Origin: Accumulibacter sp964420975 | GTDB taxonomy: Bacteria; Pseudomonadota; Gammaproteobacteria; Burkholderiales; Rhodocyclaceae | Assembly (NCBI GenBank): GCA_964420975.1 | Contig: CAYQVH010000016.1 | Span: 19,088-83,087 of the forward strand | DNA length: 64,000 nt | Direction: 5' to 3' | Part shown: positions 16,978 to 25,125 of the stretch, piece by piece | How the letters are laid out: each line of letters begins with the position of its first letter | Numbering within the stretch: the first letter of the stretch is position 1 | The notes under the pieces: generated by a model | The model's input: only the letters and a program-made list of their open reading frames with translations | Database searches by the model: none | Told to the model about the DNA's origin: nothing | Program-made: the position numbers and the translations under genes

Positions 16978-17250
16978 TGCTCAATTCCCTCCACACGATG
17001 TATGGCCGACAAGACGCCGGCTCGCTCACCCAACCACTGATCCCAGCTTGCGCGCTTCTTGCAGGCTACACGCTATTCTTGCAAAGGCTGTCCCTATCGA
17101 TCGGTCAGCGCGCGAATGATACGGCATTCGAGTCGGGAGCCGTGTCATCTTTGTGCGTCAGCGCCTATCAGGCGTCAGTTGGCTGCGCGCGCAGGCCCGA
17201 GCCGGTAGGCTAGAATGCCCACTTTGCCTGACCGAGGAGGCGATACAAGA
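16978..17250. other. Intergenic region between corC-like gene and hisG
   Basis: This 273-bp stretch must hold two divergent start regions. On the plus strand a TAGAAT hexamer at 17211-17216 could be a -10 for hisG, but no acceptable -35 lies 15-19 bp before it. GAGGAGG at 17234-17240 is the hisG ribosome site. No gene, tRNA, strong hairpin or histidine-rich leader peptide was seen, so classical his attenuation is not evident. Confidence 0.6.
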
Positions 17251-17895
17251 GTGCAAGGCGTCACGATTGCCCTGTCGAAGGGCAGGATCTTTCAAGAAAC
17301 TCTGCCCCTGCTGGCGGCGGCCGGCATCGAGCCGCTCGAAGACCCCGAGCGCTCCCGCCGGCTGATCATTCCGACCAGTCACGCGCGGGTTCGTGTCGTG
17401 ATCGTTCGCGCCACCGACACGCCGACCTATGTTCAGTACGGCGCTGCCGATCTAGGCGTCGCCGGCAAGGACGTTCTGCTCGAGCACGGCAGCGACGGCC
17501 TTTACCAGCCGATCGATTTGGCCATCGCCAAATGCCGGATGATGGTCGCCGTTCCCGAACACTTTGCCTATCAGGAGGCGGTTCGCCAAGGGGCGCGACT
17601 AAGGGTGGCAACCAAGTACGTCAACATCGCCCGTCAGCATTTTGCCGCCAAAGGGGTGCACGTCGATCTGATCAAACTCTACGGTTCAATGGAACTCGCG
17701 CCTCTGGCCGGTCTGGCTGACGCGATCGTCGACCTGGTGTCAACCGGGAGTACCTTGAAAGCCAATCACCTGGTTGCCGTCGAGCACATCATGGACATCT
17801 CGTCGCGCCTGATCGTCAACCAGGCGGCGCTCAAGCTCAAGCGAGAGACCTTGACGCCGATTCTCGACGCCATTGCTGGAGCGGTCGGCAAATGA
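17251..17895 (+). CDS. hisG: ATP phosphoribosyltransferase, short form (catalytic subunit)
   Basis: Catalyses the first step of histidine synthesis, PRPP plus ATP to phosphoribosyl-ATP. The 214-residue length marks the short HisG form, which lacks the C-terminal regulatory domain and needs HisZ as partner; hisZ is not in this window. The GTG start at 17251 (VQGVTIALSKGRIF) is chosen because GAGGAGG lies ten bases before it; an ATG at 17215 has no ribosome site and overlaps the TAGAAT hexamer. The PRPP-binding region is visible as DLVSTGSTLKAN near residue 160. Its stop overlaps the hisD start (ATGA). Confidence 0.95.
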   Translation: MQGVTIALSKGRIFQETLPLLAAAGIEPLEDPERSRRLIIPTSHARVRVVIVRATDTPTYVQYGAADLGVAGKDVLLEHGSDGLYQPIDLAIAKCRMMVAVPEHFAYQEAVRQGARLRVATKYVNIARQHFAAKGVHVDLIKLYGSMELAPLAGLADAIVDLVSTGSTLKANHLVAVEHIMDISSRLIVNQAALKLKRETLTPILDAIAGAVGK

Positions 17896-19208
17896 TCCAA
17901 TTGAAGCGCCTGGTCACTTCGAGTGCCGATTTCGACGCCCGTCTGGAGGAGCTGCTCGCTTTCGAAACGGCGCAGGACGAAGCGGTTGAAAGAACGGTTG
18001 TCGCCATCCTCGCCGATGTCAGGGCGCGCGGCGACTCCGCCGTGCTCGACTACACTGCACGCTTTGACGGTCTATCCGCCACCTCCGTGGCGGCGCTCGA
18101 ACTCTCCGCGTCGTCGTTGCAGCGTGCGTTGACCGAGCTGCCGACCGTTCAGCGCCAGGCGCTGGAAGTCGCGGCCGAGCGCATTCGCGGCTACCACGAG
18201 CGGCAGATCGTCCGCAGCTGGCAGTACGAGGACGAGAGCGAAGAGGCGTGCGGCACCCTGCTTGGCCAGAAAGTGACGCCGCTCGATCGAGTCGGCCTTT
18301 ACGTTCCCGGTGGCAAGGCTTCCTACCCGTCGTCGGTACTGATGAATGCGATTCCGGCGCGCGTCGCCGGTGTTGGCGAACTCGTCATGGCGGTACCGAC
18401 TCCCGGCGGTGAGGCCAACCCGCTTGTCCTCGCGGCGGCCGCTTTGGCGGGTGTCGACCGCGTATTCACGATTGGCGGTGCCCAGGCAATCGCTGCTCTG
18501 GCCTACGGTACGGCAACGATTCCGCGGGTCGATAAGATCGTCGGTCCTGGCAACGCCTATGTGGCTACTGCCAAGCGCCGTGTTTTCGGCGTCGTCGGCA
18601 TCGATCTGGTCGCCGGCCCGTCGGAGATACTGATTCTGTGCGATGGCCATACCGACCCCGAGTGGATCGCGATGGACCTTTTCGCCCAAGCCGAGCACGA
18701 CGAGCTTGCGCAATCGATTCTCATCTGTCCGCAGGCAACGTATCTCGACCAGGTTGCGGCGGCGATCGAGCGGCTGCTGCCGGAGATGCCGCGCCGGCGT
18801 GTGATCCAGGCAGCGCTCGAGCATCGCGGGGCGTTGATCGAGTCGCGTGATCTGGACGAAGCGTGCCAGATCGCCAACCGCATTGCGCCCGAGCACCTGG
18901 AACTGTCGCTCGCCGACGCGGACTCCTGGGTGGACAAGATTCGCCACGCGGGAGCGATCTTCATCGGCCGTCACACGTCGGAGTCTCTCGGCGATTACTG
19001 CGCCGGGCCTAACCACGTGCTGCCAACTTCCGGCAGCGCCCGCTTCTCGTCGCCGCTCGGCGTCTACGACTTCCAGAAGCGAAGCAGCTTGATCCGGGTT
19101 CCGGAAGCCGCTTCCCGGTTCCTGGGAAGTGTCGCGTCAACCCTCGCCGAAGGCGAAGGCTTGCCGGCTCACGCTCGCGCGGCCAATTATCGTCGCGGCG
19201 GCGGTTAA
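17892..19208 (+). CDS. hisD: Histidinol dehydrogenase
   Basis: Oxidises L-histidinol to histidine through histidinal, using two NAD+ and a zinc ion. The 438-residue length is normal. Family motifs are present: YVPGGKASYPSSVLMN, KIVGPGNAYVA, GPSEILI, AEHDELAQSIL and AGPNHVLPTSG. The start overlaps hisG by 4 bp, so hisGD is translationally coupled. Its TAA stop shares the palindromic TTAA at 19205-19208 with the stop of the convergent hisC, so the two coding regions overlap by 4 bp. In most relatives hisC would continue on the same strand here. Confidence 0.97.
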   Translation: MIQLKRLVTSSADFDARLEELLAFETAQDEAVERTVVAILADVRARGDSAVLDYTARFDGLSATSVAALELSASSLQRALTELPTVQRQALEVAAERIRGYHERQIVRSWQYEDESEEACGTLLGQKVTPLDRVGLYVPGGKASYPSSVLMNAIPARVAGVGELVMAVPTPGGEANPLVLAAAALAGVDRVFTIGGAQAIAALAYGTATIPRVDKIVGPGNAYVATAKRRVFGVVGIDLVAGPSEILILCDGHTDPEWIAMDLFAQAEHDELAQSILICPQATYLDQVAAAIERLLPEMPRRRVIQAALEHRGALIESRDLDEACQIANRIAPEHLELSLADADSWVDKIRHAGAIFIGRHTSESLGDYCAGPNHVLPTSGSARFSSPLGVYDFQKRSSLIRVPEAASRFLGSVASTLAEGEGLPAHARAANYRRGGG

Positions 19209-20287
19209 ACCGCCGTCACTCCGTCGAGGATAGCGCGCAGGGCGTCGACCAGCGTCTGGCATTGCGAGTCGGTGCCTACAGTGATACGCAGATGTTGATC
19301 GACGCGCGGCAGCCTGAAATGGCGCACGACGATGTCACGCTGGCGCAGCGCCGCCGCGAGATCGCCGGCATCGCGCTGCGGGTGGCGGATGAAGAGGAAA
19401 TTCGCGGCCGACGGCAGTATCTCGAAACCGAGTGTCAGCAGCGATTGGCGCAACTCTTCGCGGCTGCGGATGACTGCTTGCCGTGTCTTGTCGAAATAGG
19501 CTTCGTCCGCCAGCGCGGCGAGCGCTCCGGCGATCGCCAGCCGGTCAAGCGGATACGAATTGAAGCTGTTCTTGACCCGATCGAGTCCCTCGATCAGATC
19601 CGGATGGCCAAGCGCAAAGCCGACACGCAGGCCAGCCAGCGAGCGCGACTTGGAGAAGGTCTGCACGACCAGGAGATTGGGGTGGCGATCGACCAGCGCA
19701 ACCGCCGATTCGGCGCCGAAATCGACGTAGGCTTCGTCGATGACCACCACCGATTCTGTATTCCGCTGCAGCAATGTCTCGATCGCCGCCAGCGAAAGCG
19801 CGCAGCCGGTCGGCGCATTCGGATGGGCGACGATGATCCCGCCGTTCGGCGCCGCGTAGTCGTCGAGCCGGATCGCAAGATCCTGGTCTACGGGAACGGC
19901 TTGCCAGGCAATGCCGTAGAGACTGCAGTAGACGGGATAGAAGCTGTAGCTTACGTCGGGAAAAAGGATCGGCTGCGGCTGTTTGAACAGCGCCAGGAAG
20001 ACGTGGGCCAGCACTTCGTCCGAGCCGTTGCCGACGAAGACCTGTCGCGGCCTGAGTTTGTAGCGGGCCGCGAGGGCTTCTCTAAGCGCTAGCGCATCGG
20101 GGTCCGGATAGAGTCGCAAGCGTTCGCCGGCGTTTGCCAGTTCGTCGGCAATCGCCGCGACGACACGCGGCGAAGGCGGGTAGGGGCTTTCGTTGGTATT
20201 TAGCTTGACGAGTTTGGGCAATTTCGGCTGTTCGCCGGGCACGTAAGGCGTCAGCTGGTGGACGACGGAACTCCAGTAGTGGCTCAT
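19205..20287 (-). CDS. hisC: Histidinol-phosphate aminotransferase (inverted within the his cluster)
   Basis: PLP enzyme converting imidazole-acetol phosphate to histidinol phosphate with glutamate. The 360-residue protein starts at ATG 20287 (MSHYWSSVVHQLTPYVPGEQ). Motifs: KLNTNESPYPPSP, GNGSDEV, AHPNAPTG, DEAYVDF and the PLP lysine in FSKSRSLAGLRVG. The N-terminus resembles the Pseudomonas HisC1 type (remembered, not searched). It is transcribed against all its his neighbours, between hisD and hisB, so it needs its own promoter in the 154 bp shared with hisB. A TGATAC on the minus strand near 20327-20332 is a weak -10 candidate. Confidence 0.95.
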   Translation of the reverse strand: MSHYWSSVVHQLTPYVPGEQPKLPKLVKLNTNESPYPPSPRVVAAIADELANAGERLRLYPDPDALALREALAARYKLRPRQVFVGNGSDEVLAHVFLALFKQPQPILFPDVSYSFYPVYCSLYGIAWQAVPVDQDLAIRLDDYAAPNGGIIVAHPNAPTGCALSLAAIETLLQRNTESVVVIDEAYVDFGAESAVALVDRHPNLLVVQTFSKSRSLAGLRVGFALGHPDLIEGLDRVKNSFNSYPLDRLAIAGALAALADEAYFDKTRQAVIRSREELRQSLLTLGFEILPSAANFLFIRHPQRDAGDLAAALRQRDIVVRHFRLPRVDQHLRITVGTDSQCQTLVDALRAILDGVTAV

Positions 20288-20441
20288 GGTACGCAGCTCG
20301 GGCGCATGGGGAGCGACGGATGGTATCATGCGTCATTCACGGCCAGCGCGCGGACCCTGATGGACCGATGGCGGCACAGTGTTCCGTGATCGCGCGAGCT
20401 ACTTTTTGGCTGTAGGGACTATTACCCGCAACGAACCTTCA

Positions 20442-21029
20442 ATGCGTCAGGCAGAAGTCTTCAGGACGACGCTGGAAACCCGGGTCAGCGTTCGTGTCAA
20501 CCTTGATGGCGGTGGACAGGGTCGCTTCTCCACCGGGGTGCCTTTTCTCGACCACATGCTGGAGCAGGTTTCACGTCATGGCCTGATTGACCTGGAGGTC
20601 GAGGCCAGCGGTGACCTGCACATCGACGCCCATCACACCGTCGAAGATATCGGCATCACGTTCGGGCAGGCGCTGGCACGAGCGCTCGGGGACAAGCAGG
20701 GCTTGCGTCGCTACGGTCATGCCTACGTGCCGCTCGACGAGGCGCTGTCGCGAGTCGTCGTCGATCTTTCCGGACGACCGGGGCTGACGTTTCAGGTCGA
20801 TTTCAGGAGGGCAACGATCGGTACCTTCGATGTCGACTTGGTGCACGAGTTTTTCCAGGGCTTGGTCAATCACGCTCAGCTCACCCTCCACATCGACAAT
20901 TTGCGTGGCGCCAACGCCCACCACCAAGCGGAGACGATCTTCAAAGCGTTCGCGCGAGCGCTGCGCATGGCCGTCGAGTACGATCCGCGAGCGGGTGACA
21001 GCGTCCCGTCGACCAAGGGGGCGCTGTGA
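20442..21029 (+). CDS. hisB: Imidazoleglycerol-phosphate dehydratase
   Basis: Dehydrates imidazoleglycerol phosphate to imidazole-acetol phosphate. At 195 residues it is the monofunctional type without the histidinol phosphatase domain of enterobacterial HisB. ATG 20442 (MRQAEVFRTT) matches the family start; a GTG at 20379 would add 21 unrelated residues. The metal-binding repeats are seen as DIDAHHTVEDIGI-like (HIDAHHTVEDIGI, residues about 66-78) and ANAHHQAETIFKA near residue 170. It opens the second plus-strand his segment, and its stop overlaps the hisH GTG start (GTGA). A separate promoter after the hisC divergence is required. Confidence 0.96.
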   Translation: MRQAEVFRTTLETRVSVRVNLDGGGQGRFSTGVPFLDHMLEQVSRHGLIDLEVEASGDLHIDAHHTVEDIGITFGQALARALGDKQGLRRYGHAYVPLDEALSRVVVDLSGRPGLTFQVDFRRATIGTFDVDLVHEFFQGLVNHAQLTLHIDNLRGANAHHQAETIFKAFARALRMAVEYDPRAGDSVPSTKGAL

Positions 21030-21688
21030 CGGTGGGTGGCGAACCGGGGGCTGGCGCCATCGTCGTCGTCGACTACGGCATGGGCAACCTGCGTTCGGTG
21101 TGGCAGGCGTTGGTGCGTGTCGCCGGCGGCCGGGAGGTGGTCGTTTCGTCCGCTCCGCAGGTGGTCCGCTCCGCCGAGCGCGTCGTCTTTCCGGGGCAGG
21201 GAGCGATGCCCGATTGCATGTGCGAAATCGAGGTTCGCGGTTTGCGTGAGGCCATCCTTCTCGCGGCGTTGAACAAACCCTTCCTCGGCATCTGCATTGG
21301 ACAGCAGATGCTCTTCGACCACAGCGAGGAAGGCGGCGTCGCCGGTCTCGGCGTGATCGCCGGCCAGGTACGCCGCTTTCCGATGGCGGCCATGGTCGAT
21401 GGCGAGGGCAGGCGACTGAAAGTGCCGCACATGGGTTGGAACGAGGTCAGGCAATGCGGCGAGCACCCGCTTTGGCGCGGGATTGCCGATCGCAGCCGTT
21501 TCTACTTTGTCCATAGCTATTTCGCCGAACCGGCGGATTCCGACTGTGCGGCGGGGATCACCGACTATGGGCTGCCCTTTACCAGTGCAGTGGCGCGGGA
21601 TAATATCTTTGCCATTCAGTGCCACCCGGAGAAGAGCGCCGTGGCCGGGCTGACGATGCTGGGGAACTTCGTCGCCTGGAAACCCTGA
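21026..21688 (+). CDS. hisH: Imidazole glycerol phosphate synthase, glutaminase subunit
   Basis: Hydrolyses glutamine and passes ammonia to HisF to form imidazole glycerol phosphate and AICAR. The 220-residue class I amidotransferase has nucleophile Cys90 in FLGICIGQQML and the His/Glu pair in QCHPEKS. The GTG start overlaps hisB by 4 bp; the first ten residues (Gly-rich) precede the usual IVVVDYGMGNLRS. It is separated from its partner hisF by hisA, as usual. The spacing to hisA is 50 bp. Confidence 0.96.
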   Translation: MTVGGEPGAGAIVVVDYGMGNLRSVWQALVRVAGGREVVVSSAPQVVRSAERVVFPGQGAMPDCMCEIEVRGLREAILLAALNKPFLGICIGQQMLFDHSEEGGVAGLGVIAGQVRRFPMAAMVDGEGRRLKVPHMGWNEVRQCGEHPLWRGIADRSRFYFVHSYFAEPADSDCAAGITDYGLPFTSAVARDNIFAIQCHPEKSAVAGLTMLGNFVAWKP

Positions 21689-21738
21689 ACGAATGGTTGT
21701 GTGTCGCCCCCGTTTTTTCTCATCTATCTGTTGCCAAA

Positions 21739-22482
21739 ATGCTGATCATTCCCGCCATCGACGTCAAACAGGGACAGTGCGTCCGTCTCAAACAGGGCCT
21801 CATGGACCAGGTTACCGTTTTCTCCAATTCGCCGGGGGAACAGGCGGCCCATTGGTTGTCGCAGGGTGCGCGACGCCTGCACGTGGTCGATCTCGACGGC
21901 GCTTTCGCCGGCAAACCGAAGAATGAGAAGGCGATCAAGGAGATCGTCGAGGCCGTCGGCGACGAAATACCCATACAACTGGGCGGCGGAATTCGTGACC
22001 TCGACACGATCGAGCGTTGTCTTGACGATGGCGTCAGTTACGTCATCATCGGCACCGCGGCGGTCAAAAACCCCGGCTTCCTGCACGACGCGTGTGGCGC
22101 CTTTCCGGGCCACATCATCGTCGGGCTCGACGCGCGCGATGGCAAGGTTGCGGTCGACGGCTGGTCGAAAATGACCGGTCACGACGTCGTCGACCTTGCC
22201 CGCAAGTATGAGGACTACGGGGTCGAAGCGATTATCTACACCGACATCGGTCGCGATGGCATGCTCACCGGGATCAACGTCGAGGCGACCGTCAAGCTGG
22301 CGCAGGCGTTGCTGATTCCGATTATCGCCAGTGGGGGCCTGTCGAGTCTCGACGATATTCGTCAGCTGTGCGCGGTCGAACAGGAAGGCATCAACGCTGC
22401 GATTGCTGGCCGCGCGATTTACGACGGTTCGCTCGACTTTGCGCTTGCCCAGGCGGAAGCCGATCGCGCGGGCAAGTCGTGA
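21739..22482 (+). CDS. hisA: Phosphoribosylformimino-AICAR phosphate isomerase
   Basis: Amadori isomerase that opens the ribose ring of ProFAR to PRFAR. The 247-residue half-barrel pair has catalytic Asp8 in LIIPAIDVKQGQCVRL and the second Asp in IYTDIGRDGM; phosphate-binding glycines are in QLGGGIRD and ASGGLSS. ATG 21739 gives the family-standard N-terminus; an ATG at 21619 lies inside hisH. The start codon follows CCAAA rather than a good Shine-Dalgarno sequence. Confidence 0.97.
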   Translation: MLIIPAIDVKQGQCVRLKQGLMDQVTVFSNSPGEQAAHWLSQGARRLHVVDLDGAFAGKPKNEKAIKEIVEAVGDEIPIQLGGGIRDLDTIERCLDDGVSYVIIGTAAVKNPGFLHDACGAFPGHIIVGLDARDGKVAVDGWSKMTGHDVVDLARKYEDYGVEAIIYTDIGRDGMLTGINVEATVKLAQALLIPIIASGGLSSLDDIRQLCAVEQEGINAAIAGRAIYDGSLDFALAQAEADRAGKS

Positions 22483-22516
22483 CCGGCGGCGACAGGCAGC
22501 GGCGCCGTAGCTGACG

Positions 22517-23278
22517 GTGGGCCTCGCCAAGCGGATCATTCCTTGCCTCGACGTGACCGCTGGCCGCGTCGTCAAGGGAACCAACTTTGTTGACTTGCGT
22601 GACGCGGGCGATCCGGTCGAGGTCGCTCGCCGTTATGACGAGCAGGGCGCCGACGAAGTCGCCTTTCTCGACATCACGGCATCGTCGGACGAGCGAGAGA
22701 TTATTCTGCACGTGGTTGAGGCGTGTGCGGCGCAGGTGTTCATCCCGCTGACCGTCGGCGGCGGCGTGCGCACGATCGCCGATGTTCGCCGCTTGCTCAA
22801 CGCTGGCGCCGACAAGGTCAGTATCAACACGGCGGCGGTCGAGAATCCTGACCTGGTGGCGGAAGCGTCGGCCAAGGTTGGCAACCAGTGCATCGTGGTC
22901 GCCATCGACGCCAAGCGACTGGTCGAAGGAGTGTGGCAGGTCTATACCCATGGCGGGCGCCGCAACACGGGTCTCGACGCGATCGCTTGGGCGCGGCGCG
23001 CCCAAGCCCTTGGTGCAGGAGAGATCCTGCTCACCAGCATGGACCGAGACGGTACGCGCAACGGCTTTGACCTGGCGCTGACGCGCGCGGTCGCCGACGC
23101 CGTCGACATTCCAGTCATCGCCAGCGGGGGTGTCGGCAATCTGCAGCACCTTGCAGAGGGGGTCAGCGAAGGGCACGCCGACGCCGTGCTGGCGGCGAGC
23201 ATCTTCCATTTCGCTGAATTCACGGTGCGCGAGGCGAAGGAGTACCTTCGGGGGTGCGGGATAGAGGTCCGGCTGTAA
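22517..23278 (+). CDS. hisF: Imidazole glycerol phosphate synthase, cyclase subunit
   Basis: Cyclase subunit that closes the imidazole ring using ammonia from HisH. The 253-residue TIM barrel has catalytic Asp12 in RIIPCLDVTAG, a second acidic residue in VVAIDAKR, and phosphate loops VGGGVRT and ASGGVGN. It starts with GTG at 22517 with a poor ribosome site, 34 bp after hisA. Its stop TAA overlaps the hisI ATG (TAATG). HisA and HisF are the classic paralogous barrels, both present here. Confidence 0.96.
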   Translation: MGLAKRIIPCLDVTAGRVVKGTNFVDLRDAGDPVEVARRYDEQGADEVAFLDITASSDEREIILHVVEACAAQVFIPLTVGGGVRTIADVRRLLNAGADKVSINTAAVENPDLVAEASAKVGNQCIVVAIDAKRLVEGVWQVYTHGGRRNTGLDAIAWARRAQALGAGEILLTSMDRDGTRNGFDLALTRAVADAVDIPVIASGGVGNLQHLAEGVSEGHADAVLAASIFHFAEFTVREAKEYLRGCGIEVRL

Positions 23279-23682
23279 TGAGCGACCTCGATCCAGGCAA
23301 AGCGTGGCTCGACGCCTTGAAATGGGACGAACAGGGCCTGATTCCGGTGATTGCCCAGGACGCCGGTAGTGGTCGCGTGCTGATGTTCGCGTTCATGAAT
23401 CGCGAATCACTGCAGGCGACGGTTGACAGCGGGACCGCGGTATACTGGTCACGCTCGCGCCGAAGGTTGTGGCGGAAAGGAGAAGAATCAGGCCACTGGC
23501 AACGGGTGCGCGCGATTCGTACCGACTGTGACGGCGATGTGTTGTTGTTGTCCATCGACCAGGAAGGCGGCGTCGCTTGTCACACGGGCCGCGAGAGCTG
23601 TTTCTTCCACCAACTGGACGCGGGCGTCTGGGTTGCGATTGACCCGGTGCTCAAGCAACCGAAGGACATCTACGGCAAATGA
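23278..23682 (+). CDS. hisI: Phosphoribosyl-AMP cyclohydrolase
   Basis: Zinc/magnesium hydrolase opening the adenine ring of PR-AMP, third pathway step. At 134 residues it is the single-function form, separate from hisE as in many betaproteobacteria. Zinc ligands lie in TDCDGDVLLL and VACHTGRESCFF; WDEQGLIPVIAQD and FMNRESL are typical. The start ATG 23278 (MSDLDPGKAW) overlaps the last base of the hisF stop; the end overlaps hisE as ATGA. Confidence 0.97.
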   Translation: MSDLDPGKAWLDALKWDEQGLIPVIAQDAGSGRVLMFAFMNRESLQATVDSGTAVYWSRSRRRLWRKGEESGHWQRVRAIRTDCDGDVLLLSIDQEGGVACHTGRESCFFHQLDAGVWVAIDPVLKQPKDIYGK

Positions 23683-23999
23683 ACACGGACATGCTGCACC
23701 GCATCTCGGACACGCTGCTGGCGCGGCGCAAGGCCGATCCGGAGACTTCCTACACCGCTCAGTTGCTGGCCAAGGGCCCGGATGCGATCCTCAAGAAAAT
23801 TGGAGAGGAAACCGCCGAACTGATCATGGCCGGCAAGGAAGGCAACCGCCTGCACGTCGTCTGGGAGGCGGCAGACGTGCTCTACCACACGATGGTGTTG
23901 CTTGCCTTCTACGGTCTTTCGATCGAGGACGTCCTGCAGGAAATGAGGCGGCGCGAAGGGATCTCCGGCATCGACGAGAAAAAGTCACGGAAGGGGTGA
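23679..23999 (+). CDS. hisE: Phosphoribosyl-ATP pyrophosphatase
   Basis: Hydrolyses PR-ATP to PR-AMP and pyrophosphate, second step of the pathway. The 106-residue alpha-helical MazG-like protein shows SYTAQLLAKGPDAILKKIG, then EETAELIMA and WEAADVLYH, which carry the metal-binding acidic residues. The start overlaps hisI by 4 bp; the HIT gene begins 2 bp after the stop. It ends the his series. Confidence 0.96.
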   Translation: MNTDMLHRISDTLLARRKADPETSYTAQLLAKGPDAILKKIGEETAELIMAGKEGNRLHVVWEAADVLYHTMVLLAFYGLSIEDVLQEMRRREGISGIDEKKSRKG

Positions 24000-24001
24000 G
24001 G

Positions 24002-24352
24002 ATGGATAGCTGTCTGTTCTGCCGTATAGCGCGGGGCGAAATTCCGTCACGAAAGGTGTATGAAGACGATCAGATCCTCGCCTTTCATGACATCAACCCG
24101 GCGCGTCCAGTGCATCTGCTCGTAATCCCCAGGCATCACATCACCTCGCTCGCCTCGGTTGGCGAGACCGACATCCCGGTACTCGGCAGGATGCTCGCCG
24201 TCGCCAACCGTCTGGCGTGCGAGCAAGGCAGTCCGGAGGGGTTCCGAATCATCATCAATACCGGGCGCATCGGTCATCAGGAAGTGCAGCACCTGCACGC
24301 CCACATCGTCGGTGGGCCGGAACCGGTCGGCCCGATGCTCAAGCGCGTATAA
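24002..24352 (+). CDS. HIT family (HINT-type) nucleotide-binding protein
   Basis: A 116-residue histidine-triad hydrolase, probably a HINT-type purine nucleoside phosphoramidase. It begins CLFCRIARGEIPS and ends with the triad QHLHAHIVGGP; Cys4/Cys7 may bind zinc. ATG 24002 follows AAGGGGTGAGG. It sits between hisE and tatA, the order conserved in betaproteobacteria. The link to histidine synthesis is positional only; the physiological substrate is unknown. Confidence 0.93.
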   Translation: MDSCLFCRIARGEIPSRKVYEDDQILAFHDINPARPVHLLVIPRHHITSLASVGETDIPVLGRMLAVANRLACEQGSPEGFRIIINTGRIGHQEVQHLHAHIVGGPEPVGPMLKRV

Positions 24353-24413
24353 GGCGGCACGGTGGTCGCGGCCGCCCTGTGTCGCCGACAATCACGTTCA
24401 AGGAGGCCCCAAG

Positions 24414-24659
24414 ATGGGTTCTTTCAGCATCTGGCACTGGCTTATTGTCCTCATCATCATCCTATTGATTTTTGGTACGAAAAAGCTGCGCAACCTGGGT
24501 TCTGATCTGGGTGGCGCGGTGAAGGGGTTCAAGGACGGGATGCGAGATGCGACCGAGGACGACAAACCGGCCGAACCGCCGGCGGCCGTTTCGCCTCCTC
24601 CGCAGGTCGGCGGCGGGCAAACGATCGAAGGTGAGGTCAGGGATAAGACGCGTAGCTAA
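24414..24659 (+). CDS. tatA: Sec-independent translocase protein TatA
   Basis: Pore-forming component of the twin-arginine pathway for folded proteins. The 81-residue protein has the N-terminal helix (residues 6-20, WHWLIVLIIILLIFG), the FGTKKL hinge and an amphipathic helix with GSDLGGAVKGFK, then a disordered Pro-rich tail. AAGGAGG lies eight bases before ATG 24414. It is first of tatABC, 61 bp after the HIT gene. Confidence 0.96.
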   Translation: MGSFSIWHWLIVLIIILLIFGTKKLRNLGSDLGGAVKGFKDGMRDATEDDKPAEPPAAVSPPPQVGGGQTIEGEVRDKTRS

Positions 24660-24701
24660 TTGGCTGGCCGCACGCTCTCGTCTCTGTTGAGGTGACACGC
24701 G

Positions 24702-25118
24702 ATGTTTGATATCGGGTTCTCCGAAATGATCGTCATCGCAATCGTCGCGCTGGTGGTGATCGGTCCCGAGAGGCTGCCGAAGGTCGCCCGCACGGCGGGT
24801 CATCTGCTGGGTCGCTTGCAACGCTACGTCAGTGACGTCAAAGCCGACATCAACCGCGAAATGCAGATTGAGGAATTGAAGCGGCTGCAGGCCGAAGTCC
24901 AGGAGTCGGCGCGCAGCGTCGAGCAAAGTGTAACCAGCCAATTGCAGGCGGTTCAACAGTCGGCACAGGTGGCGAGAGACGCGGTGCTGGGGTCACCACC
25001 GCCGGCGGACGCTTCCTCGCCGGCAGTGCAGCCGCCAGCGATACCGGATTCCGCGTCGTCATCGGCCGACCCGGCGACCTTGCCTCGAGCTTCGGAGCCG
25101 ACTCATCGAGGGCCTTGA
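24702..25118 (+). CDS. tatB: Sec-independent translocase protein TatB
   Basis: Forms with TatC the receptor for twin-arginine signal peptides. The 138-residue protein has the short N-terminal helix with the TatB Glu (MFDIGFSEMIVIAIVALVV), the GPERLP hinge typical of TatB, a long amphipathic helix to about residue 100, and a variable Ala/Pro-rich tail. The GPERLP motif separates it from TatA. tatC starts 7 bp downstream. Confidence 0.95.
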   Translation: MFDIGFSEMIVIAIVALVVIGPERLPKVARTAGHLLGRLQRYVSDVKADINREMQIEELKRLQAEVQESARSVEQSVTSQLQAVQQSAQVARDAVLGSPPPADASSPAVQPPAIPDSASSSADPATLPRASEPTHRGP

Positions 25119-25125
25119 AGCGGCG

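Noticed and set aside
17000..17250. A his attenuator or histidine-rich leader peptide before hisG
   Set aside because: No run of histidine codons and no terminator hairpin was seen in the leader.
23425..23452. TTGACA followed by TATACTGG inside hisI, looking like the shared strong promoter
   Set aside because: The spacer is only 12 bp, too short for sigma70, and the site is within conserved hisI coding sequence.
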